From Nitrospirota bacterium (GTDB lineage Bacteria > Nitrospirota > RBG-16-64-22 > JACRHK01): 5,920 nt of DNA. The notes under the pieces were generated by a model. The model searched no databases and was not told where the DNA came from. It saw only the letters and a program-made list of their open reading frames with translations. Position numbers and translations under genes: made by a program. The stretch covers positions 1 to 5,920 of the forward strand of contig JACRHK010000010.1 in the NCBI GenBank assembly GCA_016217625.1. Direction: 5' to 3'. Below are positions 1 to 5,920 of this stretch, in pieces (position 1 is the first letter of the stretch; the number at the start of each line of letters is the position of its first letter).

Positions 1-3
1 CAA

Positions 4-37
4 GCCCTCCCGGCCGGTTCGGCCGGGAGGGCTTTTT
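4..37 (+). terminator. Intrinsic (Rho-independent) terminator of an upstream plus-strand gene
   Basis: A perfect 13-bp GC-rich stem (4-16 pairing with 20-32, loop GTT) is followed at once by five T residues (33-37), the classic shape of an intrinsic terminator reading left to right. No T run lies on the other side of the stem, so it should act on plus-strand transcripts only. It most likely ends a gene lying off the left edge, and it insulates nadE from that gene, which agrees with the separate promoter found further on. Confidence 0.9.
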
Positions 38-88
38 GTGACTGCAGGCTCTTACAAAGGAGGGGAAGAAGTTTCGCGGTGGAGGGGC

Positions 89-118
89 TTGTCAATGCGA
101 GGTGTTGCCTGTTATGAT
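89..118 (+). promoter_or_regulatory. Putative sigma-70-type promoter with extended -10 for nadE
   Basis: TTGTCA (89-94, five of six matches to TTGACA) and TATGAT (113-118, five of six matches to TATAAT) are separated by 18 bp. A TGT directly upstream of the -10 (110-112) gives the TGn extended -10 element. Transcription would start near 125, leaving a leader of about 17 bases that still contains the Shine-Dalgarno sequence at 132-137. The position between an upstream terminator and nadE supports the call, but it rests on sequence alone. Confidence 0.6.
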
Positions 119-141
119 GGAGCATCAACACGGAGGGATCG

Positions 142-1869
142 ATGCGACAGCTTCGCCTGGCCATGGCCCAGATGAACTGCACGGTGGGTGACTTGGAGGG
201 GAACGCCCGGAAGATCGTCCGCGGCTTCCGGCAGGCCCAGCGGGAAAGGGTCGATCTCGTCATCTTCCCGGAGCTGGCGGTAACGGGTTATCCGCCGGAA
301 GACCTTTTGCTCCGGCCGGCATTCGTTCGTGATAACCTGGCTGTCCTGGAAGAAATCGTCCCTCATTCGCGGGGGCTCACCGCTGTGATCGGATTCGTCG
401 ATCGCCGGGGAAAACAGGTGTTCAATGCGGCGGCCGTCTGCTGCAACGGCGTCCTGGCGGACGTCTATCACAAGGTCCTGCTGCCGAATTACGGGGTATT
501 TGATGAACAGCGGTATTTCACCCCGGGGCGCCGCTGTTCCGTGTACCGGCAGGGCCCCCTCCGCTTCGGCGTGAATATCTGCGAGGACATCTGGGATGCG
601 GAAGGTCCGGCCCATTCCCAGGTCGCCCGGGGCGGCGCGCGCTTGGTTGCGGTCCTGAACGCTTCGCCCTTTCACGCGGGGAAATGGAGGGAGCGGGAAG
701 AGATGCTGGTGGAGCGCGCCAGGGCCCACCGAATCTTCCTGGCCTACAACAACCTAGTCGGCGGTCAGGACGAGCTGGTGTTTGACGGCCATAGCCTCGT
801 CCTGAGTCCTGAGGGGGAAGTGCTCGCGCGGGGAAGGCAGTTCGAGGAGGATTGGATTGTCCTGGATCTGCCTATCGGGAATGATTTGCGTGGGCGCTCT
901 CCGAAGGGAATCTCTTCAGGGAAAAGACCGGTCCGATGTGCGGTCAGTGAAATCACGTTGCCGGCATTGCCGGCAAGACGCCGTCAGAAATTGCCACGCA
1001 GGCGGGTGATCCGGCCGCCTGATCCGATCGGGGAAATCTATCAAGCCCTCTGCCTGGGCACGGCCGATTATATCCGGAAGAACGGTTTCCGCCATGTCGT
1101 CGTGGGGCTGAGCGGGGGGGTGGATTCCGCTCTGACCGCCACCATTGCCGTCGACGCGCTGGGAAAGGATCGGGTCACGGGCGTATTCATGCCGTCGCCG
1201 TACACCTCACGGGAGAGCCGGGAAGACACGGAGGCCCTGGACGCCCGCCTGGGCATTCCGCTCCTTGTGCTGCCGATCCAAAACGTCATGGCGGATTACT
1301 TCAAGACATTGGGAGATGTCTTCCGGGACCTGCCGCAGGACGTGACGGAAGAAAACCTCCAGGCGCGCATCCGGGGGAATCTCCTCATGGCGATCTCCAA
1401 TAAGTTCAAGTGGCTCGTCCTGACGACCGGGAACAAGAGTGAGATGAGCGTCGGGTATGCGACCCTCTACGGAGACATGGCGGGCGGGTTTGCCGTCTTG
1501 AAGGATGTGCACAAGACGCTGGTGTACGCTTTGGTAAATTACCGGAACAAGCGTGGCAGGGTGCCGGTCGTACCCGAGAGAATTCTCACCAAAGATCCCA
1601 CAGCAGAACTCCGTCCAGGCCAGAAGGATACGGACTCGCTGCCGCCGTATGATGTGCTTGATCCTATCCTGAAGGCATACGTTGAGGAAGACATGTCCCC
1701 GGAGGAGATCGTGCCACGCGGATTTGACCCTTCTTCAGTCAGGCGAGTGATCGGGATGGTGGACCAGAATGAATACAAGCGGCGGCAGGCGCCGCCCGGC
1801 ATCAAGATTACGCCCAAAGCGTTCGGCCGCGATCGGCGCATGCCCATCACGAACCGCTATCGTACTTAG
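142..1869 (+). CDS. nadE: Glutamine-dependent NAD+ synthetase (two-domain, short type)
   Basis: This 575-residue cytoplasmic enzyme catalyses the last step of NAD+ synthesis, the ATP-dependent amidation of nicotinate adenine dinucleotide with glutamine as nitrogen donor. Residues 1 to about 265 form a nitrilase-fold glutaminase domain with the complete catalytic triad: E44 (FPELAVTGYP), K111 (YHKVLLPNYG) and C147 (NICEDIWD). After a basic, proline-rich linker (about 276-293), residues 294-575 form the synthetase domain. It has the ATP-pyrophosphatase P-loop SGGVDS at 324-329, TTGNKSE at 428-434, YGDMAGGF at 443-450 and KDPTAELRPGQKDTDSLPP from 484. The length suits the roughly 540-580-residue class rather than the roughly 680-residue mycobacterial type. 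The ATG at 142 is chosen because GGAGGG (132-137) lies just upstream and the N-terminus matches where the nitrilase domain begins. The gene looks intact. It stands alone behind its own promoter and converges with nadC, another NAD gene. Confidence 0.96.
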   Translation: MRQLRLAMAQMNCTVGDLEGNARKIVRGFRQAQRERVDLVIFPELAVTGYPPEDLLLRPAFVRDNLAVLEEIVPHSRGLTAVIGFVDRRGKQVFNAAAVCCNGVLADVYHKVLLPNYGVFDEQRYFTPGRRCSVYRQGPLRFGVNICEDIWDAEGPAHSQVARGGARLVAVLNASPFHAGKWREREEMLVERARAHRIFLAYNNLVGGQDELVFDGHSLVLSPEGEVLARGRQFEEDWIVLDLPIGNDLRGRSPKGISSGKRPVRCAVSEITLPALPARRRQKLPRRRVIRPPDPIGEIYQALCLGTADYIRKNGFRHVVVGLSGGVDSALTATIAVDALGKDRVTGVFMPSPYTSRESREDTEALDARLGIPLLVLPIQNVMADYFKTLGDVFRDLPQDVTEENLQARIRGNLLMAISNKFKWLVLTTGNKSEMSVGYATLYGDMAGGFAVLKDVHKTLVYALVNYRNKRGRVPVVPERILTKDPTAELRPGQKDTDSLPPYDVLDPILKAYVEEDMSPEEIVPRGFDPSSVRRVIGMVDQNEYKRRQAPPGIKITPKAFGRDRRMPITNRYRT

Positions 1870-1870
1870 C

Positions 1871-1942
1871 CGTCAGCAATCAGCATTCAGCTATCAGCTG
1901 AATCACAAAGCTGACGGCTGACTGCTGAAAGCTGAGCGCTGG
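1871..1942. repeat. Inverted array of 7-bp TCAGC-core repeats between convergent genes
   Basis: Four contiguous heptamers of form NNTCAGC run from 1871 to 1898 (CGTCAGC, AATCAGC, ATTCAGC, TATCAGC). Four contiguous reverse-complement heptamers GCTGANN run from 1910 to 1937, with a degenerate fifth (GCTGG) to 1942. One more inverted unit (GCTGAAT, 1897-1903) overlaps the left arm. The arms can fold in several registers. The longest pairings are a perfect 10-bp stem (1868-1877 with 1910-1919), which includes the last two bases of the nadE stop codon, and a perfect 8-bp hairpin (1885-1892 with 1896-1903, loop ATC). No T run follows on either strand, so it is not a standard intrinsic terminator, although it lies where a bidirectional one would be expected. 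It could instead be a dispersed genomic repeat. Confidence 0.85.
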
Positions 1943-1947
1943 AACTC

Positions 1948-2799
1948 TTAGGGGAGAATCTCGAAACTGATGTCCACGGCCTTTGCGGAGTGGGTGAGGC
2001 TTCCCACGGAGATGTAGTCCACGCCAGTCTCGGCGATGGCGCGCACCCGATCCAGCGTTACCCGACCGGAGACCTCCACGCGCGCCCTCTTGCCGATAAA
2101 CTCAACGGCCTGCTGGATCGTCGGCAGATCCATGTTGTCGAGCATGATGACATCGGCTTTGGCGTCCAGCGCATCCTGCACGTCGTGCAGGGTCCTCGCT
2201 TCCACCTCGATCTTCATCAGGGGCGGGGCATGCTTCCTGGCCCGGTCGATTGCTTCCTTGATGCTTCCCATGAGGACCAGGTGGTTGTCTTTGATCAGGA
2301 TGCCGTCGCTGAGACCGAAGCGGTGGTTGTATCCGCCGCCGACGCGCACCGCGTATTTCTCCAACTTCCTCAGGCCGGGCGTGGTCTTTCGAGTATCCAG
2401 GATGCGGGCGTGTGTCCCGCGGACCGCCTCTACATAGCGGACAGTCAGCGTGGCGATACCGGAGAGGTGTTGCAGGAGGTTTAGAATGACCCGTTCTCCG
2501 GTCAGGAGTGCCTGCGCATCACACGCTACCTCCGCGATGCTCTCCCCATTCGGGACACGCGCACCGTCCTGCCACGGCGAATTGACTTGGCAAACAGGAT
2601 CCAGCAGGCGGCAGGTCATTTCGATCAGATCCAGACCTGCCAGGACCAGGTCTTCTTTTGCCAGGAAGAACCCCTTCACGCGCCGGTGTTCGCCGAACAA
2701 GACACGCGTCGTCAGATCGCCGAACCCCAGGTCTTCCCGGAGCGCCTGACGGAGAAACGCTTCCAGTTCTATGGCAGGAATCTCATCTCTGAGGGTCAT
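1948..2799 (-). CDS. nadC: Nicotinate-nucleotide pyrophosphorylase (quinolinate phosphoribosyltransferase, carboxylating)
   Basis: The enzyme joins quinolinate to phosphoribosyl pyrophosphate and releases CO2, giving nicotinate mononucleotide in de novo NAD+ synthesis. It is cytoplasmic, and members of the family usually form dimers or hexamers. The 283-residue length is typical. The N-terminal domain carries [10 protein letters not shown] (22-31). The barrel domain carries [14 protein letters not shown] (101-114), [11 protein letters not shown] (134-144), [20 protein letters not shown] (154-173), IEVE (197-200), DVIMLDN (216-222) and [11 protein letters not shown] (261-271). Expected substrate-binding residues are all present: R103, R137, K138, H159, R160, K170, E198/E200 and D221. 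The ATG at 2799 is preferred over an in-frame ATG at 2865. It gives the family's usual N-terminus, has the ribosome site at 2807-2814, and overlaps the valS stop as ATGA. nadC is therefore probably expressed from the valS promoter by translational coupling. No gene follows on the same strand before convergent nadE. Confidence 0.95.
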   Translation of the reverse strand: MTLRDEIPAIELEAFLRQALREDLGFGDLTTRVLFGEHRRVKGFFLAKEDLVLAGLDLIEMTCRLLDPVCQVNSPWQDGARVPNGESIAEVACDAQALLTGERVILNLLQHLSGIATLTVRYVEAVRGTHARILDTRKTTPGLRKLEKYAVRVGGGYNHRFGLSDGILIKDNHLVLMGSIKEAIDRARKHAPPLMKIEVEARTLHDVQDALDAKADVIMLDNMDLPTIQQAVEFIGKRARVEVSGRVTLDRVRAIAETGVDYISVGSLTHSAKAVDISFEILP

Positions 2800-5471
2800 G
2801 CGGAGGTCCCTTCCGGCAGGTTTGTGGAAGTGATCTCGTTCATCCATTCCAGTTCCTTGCGGCACTGGAGATGCTTCGAGCGAAGATCCTCCAATTGTTG
2901 TCTGGTCTTGGCCACAACGTCGGGAGGGGCCTTCGATTGAAAATCGGCGCTTGAGAGTTTGGCCTCCAGCGGCTTCAGATTCCTCTCGACCTTTTCCAGC
3001 AGCTTCGCGATCCGTTGTGTTTCGGAATGTACGTCGATAAGCCCGGCCAGGGGAATGTAAACCTTGTCGTTATCCGAGAGGATGAGCGTGGCAGATCCCC
3101 TCGGTTTGTCTGCATCCTCGTTGATCTCGAGGATGTTTAGTCGCGCGAGCTTCTTAGCGTATTTCAGCCAGTGTTTCGATGTGCCCGCGGTCATGGGACC
3201 GGCCGCGATGACGGCATCGAGTTCTACGGAAGGGGGGAGACGCAGCTCGCTCCGGAGGTTGCGGGAGTTGGTGAAGATCTCTATCATCTTTCCAATGACC
3301 CATTCTGCCGTTTGGTCTTTTTTCCCCCATTTTAGCGGAACGGTGGGGTATCCGGCCAGCAAAAGGGTCTCTCCTTCGCGGGGAAGTTGCTGCCAGATTT
3401 CCTCTGTGATGAACGGCATGAAGGGGTGGAGCAGCCTGAGGAGGGTTTCAAACGTGGTCATGAGGACGGAAAGCGTTTCCTCCCTACGCGGTTCAGCGGC
3501 CAGGTCGTTCTTTGCCATCTCGACATACCAGTCGCAGAACTCGTGCCAGGTGAATCCATACAGCCGATGTGCCGCCTGGTCAAAGCGGTATTCGTCGAGA
3601 TCACGCTGGATGAATTCCGCACACTCGTGAAGCCGGCTCAGTATCCATTTGCTGCTTATGAGGAATTCCGCAGGATCAGGGAGGGGAGCCGGCCGGAAGT
3701 TTTCCGGGAGGTTCATCAGGACGAAGCGGGCGGCGTTCCAGATCTTGTTGCAGAAGTTCCTGTACCCTTCGATCCGCTCCATTGAGAGCTTGATGTCCCG
3801 TCCCGGCGATGCCATGGCGGCCAAGGTGAAGCGCAGGGCGTCGGTCCCGTACTGGTCCATGATCTCCACGGGGTCGATGACGTTCCCCTTCGATTTGCTC
3901 ATTTTCTGCCCTTCGGCGTCCCGGACGAGGGCATGGATATAGACGGTCTTGAATGGAACTTTATCCATGAAACGCAGCCCCATCATGATCATCCGGGCGA
4001 CCCAGAAGAAGAGGATGTCGAATCCCGTGACCAGGACGGTGGTAGGGTAGAAGGCTTTGAGCTCCGGCGTCTCGTCCGGCCAGCCGAGGGTCGAGAAGGG
4101 CCATAGGGCCGAGCTGAACCAGGTATCGAGCACGTCGGGATCCTGCTCAATGCCCCCGCCGCAGTGCGCGCAGGAAGCGGGATCCTTCATGGCGACGGTC
4201 ATCTTCCCGCAAGCGCGACAATGCCAGGCGGGGATCCGGTGCCCCCACCAGAGCTGCCGCGAAATGCACCAGTCGCGGATGTTGTACATCCAGTCGAAGT
4301 AGGTGGCTTCCCAGCTCTTGGGGATGATCGTGATCCGCCCTTCTTGGACGGCGCGGATCGCCGGGTCTGCAAGCGGCGCGATCCGGACGAACCACTGGAG
4401 GGAAACCAGGGGCTCGACGATGGTCTTGCAGCGGTAGCAGTGTCCGACGGCATGGCGGTGGTCCTGCACGGAGACCAGGAACCCCTGGGCTTCCAATTCC
4501 TTGACCACATCGTGGCGGCAAACATGGCGCTCTTTGTCGGCATGGGACCCGGCCGCGGCCGTCATCCGGCCGTCCTCTCCAATCACCTGCACCCTGGGAA
4601 GGGCGTGTCGTTGGGCGATCTCGAAGTCGTGGGGATCGTGCGCGGGCGTCACCTTGACTGCCCCGGTGCCGAACTCACGGTCAACCGCGGCGTCGGCGAT
4701 GACGGGGATCAGGCGTGCGGCGATGGGCAGGCGGAGACGCTTCCCCGCCATCCCGGCGTATCGGGCGTCTTCGGGGTGGACCGCCACGGCCGTGTCGCCG
4801 AGCATCGTTTCCGGCCTGGTCGTCGCGACGGTGATGCCCTGTTTCCCATCCGCCAGGGGATAGTGGATCGTGTACAGCTTGCCGGCGACTTCGTGATGTT
4901 CGACCTCCAGATCGGAGAGGGCCGTGCGGCAGCGGGGGCACCAGTTGATCATCCGCTCGCCCCGGTAGATCAACCCGTCCTCGTAGAGCCGGACGAAGAC
5001 CTCGCGGACGGCTCGGGAAAGCCCCTCATCGAGCGTGAACCGCAGACGGGCCCAATCGCAGGAGGCGCCGAGACGCTTGAGCTGGTTGAGGATCATCCCG
5101 CCGGAGGTCTCCTTCCATTGCCAGACGCGCTCGACGAATGCTTGACGTCCAAGCGCCTGGCGTGTCAACCCTTCAGCGGCGAGTTGCCGCTCCACCACGT
5201 TCTGGGTGGCGATGCCGGCGTGGTCCGTCCCCGGCAGCCACAGGACGGTCTCCCCCCGCATCCTCCGCCAGCGGAGCAGAATGTCCTGCAGAGTGACGTT
5301 GAGGGCATGGCCCATGTGGAGGGACCCCGTGATGTTAGGGGGCGGGATCACGATCGAGAACGTCGGTCGCGAGGAAGGAAGGGCGGCGTGGAAATATCTC
5401 CCTTCCTCCCATCGGGAGTTCCAGCGCGCCTCGACCTTGCGGGGATCGTAGTTTTTGTCCACGAGTTCCAT
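2796..5471 (-). CDS. valS: Valyl-tRNA synthetase (class Ia, with editing domain and zinc-type cysteine pairs)
   Basis: The enzyme charges tRNA-Val with valine and hydrolyses mischarged threonyl-tRNA. Numbered from the ATG at 5471, the protein has 891 residues, normal for bacterial ValRS. The Rossmann fold has [13 protein letters not shown] (43-55, HIGH-type signature) and GQKMSKSKG (521-529, KMSKS loop). The inserted CP1 editing domain shows [10 protein letters not shown] (217-226), HPED (232-235) and [11 protein letters not shown] (279-289). CxxC pairs at C178/C181, C345/C348, C418/C421 and C434/C437 resemble the zinc-binding ValRS of Thermus rather than the E. coli form. [18 protein letters not shown] (399-416) precedes the third pair. 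A helical anticodon-binding domain occupies about 600-740. The C-terminal 80 residues are a charged coiled-coil arm. A TTG at 5516 would add 15 proline-rich residues but coincides with the probable -35 element, and the family N-terminus ([17 protein letters not shown]) fits the ATG. No Shine-Dalgarno sequence precedes that ATG. The last bases overlap nadC. Confidence 0.96.
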   Translation of the reverse strand: MELVDKNYDPRKVEARWNSRWEEGRYFHAALPSSRPTFSIVIPPPNITGSLHMGHALNVTLQDILLRWRRMRGETVLWLPGTDHAGIATQNVVERQLAAEGLTRQALGRQAFVERVWQWKETSGGMILNQLKRLGASCDWARLRFTLDEGLSRAVREVFVRLYEDGLIYRGERMINWCPRCRTALSDLEVEHHEVAGKLYTIHYPLADGKQGITVATTRPETMLGDTAVAVHPEDARYAGMAGKRLRLPIAARLIPVIADAAVDREFGTGAVKVTPAHDPHDFEIAQRHALPRVQVIGEDGRMTAAAGSHADKERHVCRHDVVKELEAQGFLVSVQDHRHAVGHCYRCKTIVEPLVSLQWFVRIAPLADPAIRAVQEGRITIIPKSWEATYFDWMYNIRDWCISRQLWWGHRIPAWHCRACGKMTVAMKDPASCAHCGGGIEQDPDVLDTWFSSALWPFSTLGWPDETPELKAFYPTTVLVTGFDILFFWVARMIMMGLRFMDKVPFKTVYIHALVRDAEGQKMSKSKGNVIDPVEIMDQYGTDALRFTLAAMASPGRDIKLSMERIEGYRNFCNKIWNAARFVLMNLPENFRPAPLPDPAEFLISSKWILSRLHECAEFIQRDLDEYRFDQAAHRLYGFTWHEFCDWYVEMAKNDLAAEPRREETLSVLMTTFETLLRLLHPFMPFITEEIWQQLPREGETLLLAGYPTVPLKWGKKDQTAEWVIGKMIEIFTNSRNLRSELRLPPSVELDAVIAAGPMTAGTSKHWLKYAKKLARLNILEINEDADKPRGSATLILSDNDKVYIPLAGLIDVHSETQRIAKLLEKVERNLKPLEAKLSSADFQSKAPPDVVAKTRQQLEDLRSKHLQCRKELEWMNEITSTNLPEGTSA
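2807..2814 (-). promoter_or_regulatory. Ribosome binding site of nadC, deciding its start
   Basis: On the minus strand GGAAGGGA lies 7 bases before the ATG at 2799-2797, inside the last codons of valS. Good spacing from a purine-rich site, together with the ATGA overlap with the valS stop, favours this start over the longer reading frame that opens at 2865 within valS. Confidence 0.65.
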
Positions 5472-5487
5472 AGCTGAATGTGGAGGT

Positions 5488-5516
5488 ATTCTAACAGAGG
5501 GGCGGGGAGGAATCAA
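5488..5516 (-). promoter_or_regulatory. Putative sigma-70-type promoter with extended -10 for valS-nadC
   Basis: Read on the minus strand, TTGATT (5516-5511, four of six matches) and TAGAAT (5493-5488, five of six) are 17 bp apart. A TGT at 5496-5494 forms a TGn extended -10, the same form as in the nadE promoter. Only 16 bases separate the -10 from the valS ATG, so the leader would be about 10 bases and has no Shine-Dalgarno sequence. There is no room for a T-box leader, the usual control of valS in Firmicutes. Confidence 0.6.
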
Positions 5517-5522
5517 CGCCTG

Positions 5523-5538
5523 CCTGTCGGCAGACAGG
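5523..5538. repeat. Short palindromic hairpin upstream of the valS promoter
   Basis: CCTGTC (5523-5528) and GACAGG (5533-5538) form a perfect 6-bp stem around the loop GGCA. The GGCA of the loop can also pair with TGCC at 5521-5524, giving an alternative fold. It directly abuts the larger stem at 5538-5570. It resembles small dispersed palindromic repeats of GC-rich genomes, but only one copy is visible here. Confidence 0.5.
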
Positions 5539-5570
5539 GGGGAGAGGCCCCTTAGGAGAGCCTCTCCCCC
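5538..5570 (-). terminator. GC-rich hairpin after the upstream minus-strand gene, probable terminator without T tract
   Basis: GGGGGAGAGGC (5538-5548) pairs perfectly with GCCTCTCCCCC (5560-5570), an 11-bp stem with an 11-base loop. Reading on the minus strand it begins 12 bases after the stop codon of the partial gene, the usual place for a terminator. No T run follows on either strand, so it is at best a non-canonical terminator or a 3'-end stabilising structure. It also lies just upstream of the valS promoter and separates the two transcription units. Confidence 0.5.
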
Positions 5571-5582
5571 ATGAGAAACGCG

Positions 5583-5920
5583 TCAGGCGTTTGCTTTCAG
5601 CCGTTCGATCTCTCGCGTGATGAGGGTCTCAGCCAGGTCGGGAACCACTTCCCATACGATCCGTTCGGAGACCTCCTGAGAGGTCCTGGTGAGCGCCTCT
5701 TCGGCGAGATCCCGCATCATCTGGAGCGCGCGCTCGCGCAGAGTCTGTTCGATGAGGGAAGGGAGGATTTGCACGGTCGTGCCACGGATCGCTTGTTCGA
5801 CCTGATCCCGGATCCGGCCTTCTAGAGAGGCTATCACCTGTTCAGCGGCTGCTTGGAGGGCGGCATCGGCCAGACGGGAGATCGTCTCCTGAAAAACGGG
5901 CATGAGGCGTTCACTTGCCG
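5583..5920 (-). CDS. C-terminal part of an unrecognised helical repeat protein (5' end beyond the window)
   Basis: At least 111 residues are visible, ending at the TGA at 5585-5583. The frame is open to the right edge with no stop. The ATG at 5903 has no clear ribosome site and the residues before it read on naturally, so this is probably the tail of a longer protein. The sequence is rich in Ala, Glu, Arg, Leu and Ile, and looks wholly helical and soluble, with no membrane segment or signal. Counting from the Met at 5903, VQILPSLIE (44-52) and VWEVVPDLAE (83-92) look like two copies of one motif about 40 residues apart, V-x-x-[LV]-P-x-L-[IA]-E. Tails of this kind ('VWEVVPDLAE..I..EIERL') are familiar to me from deltaproteobacterial response-regulator-like or zinc-ribbon proteins, but that link is from memory and the N-terminal domain is missing, so I assign no function. 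It may be a separate transcription unit from valS. Confidence 0.7.
   Translation of the reverse strand, partial: ASERLMPVFQETISRLADAALQAAAEQVIASLEGRIRDQVEQAIRGTTVQILPSLIEQTLRERALQMMRDLAEEALTRTSQEVSERIVWEVVPDLAETLITREIERLKANA

Noticed and set aside
112..729. A 205-codon open frame on the minus strand opposite the start of nadE
   Set aside because: It is antisense to the conserved nitrilase domain of NadE and gives no recognisable protein. High GC third positions explain such long shadow frames.
2800..2865. A 22-residue N-terminal extension of nadC starting at the ATG at 2865
   Set aside because: It would overlap valS by about 70 bases. Its residues do not resemble NadC N-termini, and the ATG at 2799 has the better ribosome site and the usual family start.
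4164..5477. A 437-codon open frame on the plus strand opposite valS
   Set aside because: It lies entirely antisense to a clear ValRS. Its product shows no known motif and has the Gly/Asp/Arg/Pro-rich look of a GC-rich shadow frame, and I see no good ribosome site.
5472..5582. T-box or other amino-acid-responsive leader for valS
   Set aside because: The gap is only about 110 bases and mostly taken by the hairpins and promoter. No T-box core sequence or specifier stem is visible.
5471..5585. The partial upstream gene and valS are in the same frame with no stop between the TGA at 5585-5583 and the valS ATG, suggesting a read-through fusion
   Set aside because: A shared frame occurs by chance one time in three, the gap is short and GC-rich, and it contains a hairpin and a promoter. 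Nothing indicates a recoding signal at the TGA.

Overview
This is an ordinary-looking housekeeping stretch from a GC-rich bacterium. It holds three complete genes, nadE on the plus strand and valS then nadC on the minus strand. At the right edge a fourth gene is seen only as its C-terminal end. The lineage cannot be fixed from this window. The short-type glutamine-dependent NadE, the zinc-type (Thermus-like) ValRS, and a valS-nadC pair preceded by a helical protein ending in a 'VWEVVPDLAE' motif would suit a deltaproteobacterium or a Nitrospirae/NC10-like bacterium. That placement is inference from memory, not from a search.

Layout. Positions 1-141 are non-coding. They hold a strong intrinsic terminator for a plus-strand gene lying off the left edge, then a promoter with an extended -10 and the nadE ribosome binding site. 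nadE (142-1869, +) encodes glutamine-dependent NAD+ synthetase. nadE and nadC converge tail to tail across a 78-bp gap (1870-1947), which is almost filled by an inverted array of 7-bp TCAGC-core repeats. nadC (1948-2799, -) encodes quinolinate phosphoribosyltransferase and overlaps the end of valS (2796-5471, -) in an ATGA stop/start junction. valS is preceded by a second extended -10 promoter that leaves only a very short leader. Between it and the partial gene (5583-5920, -) lies a 66-bp gap with two hairpins.

How the genes fit together. NadC makes nicotinate mononucleotide from quinolinate. NadE carries out the last, amidating step to NAD+. The intermediate adenylyltransferase (NadD) and the quinolinate-forming enzymes (NadA, NadB) are not in this window. 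Two NAD-pathway genes are therefore neighbours but on opposite strands and in different transcription units, and nadC is probably co-transcribed and translationally coupled with the unrelated valS. I found no mobile element, CRISPR array, tRNA, rRNA or convincing new system. The items most worth a second look are the heptamer array at 1871-1942, the near-leaderless valS start, and the partial repeat protein at the right edge.
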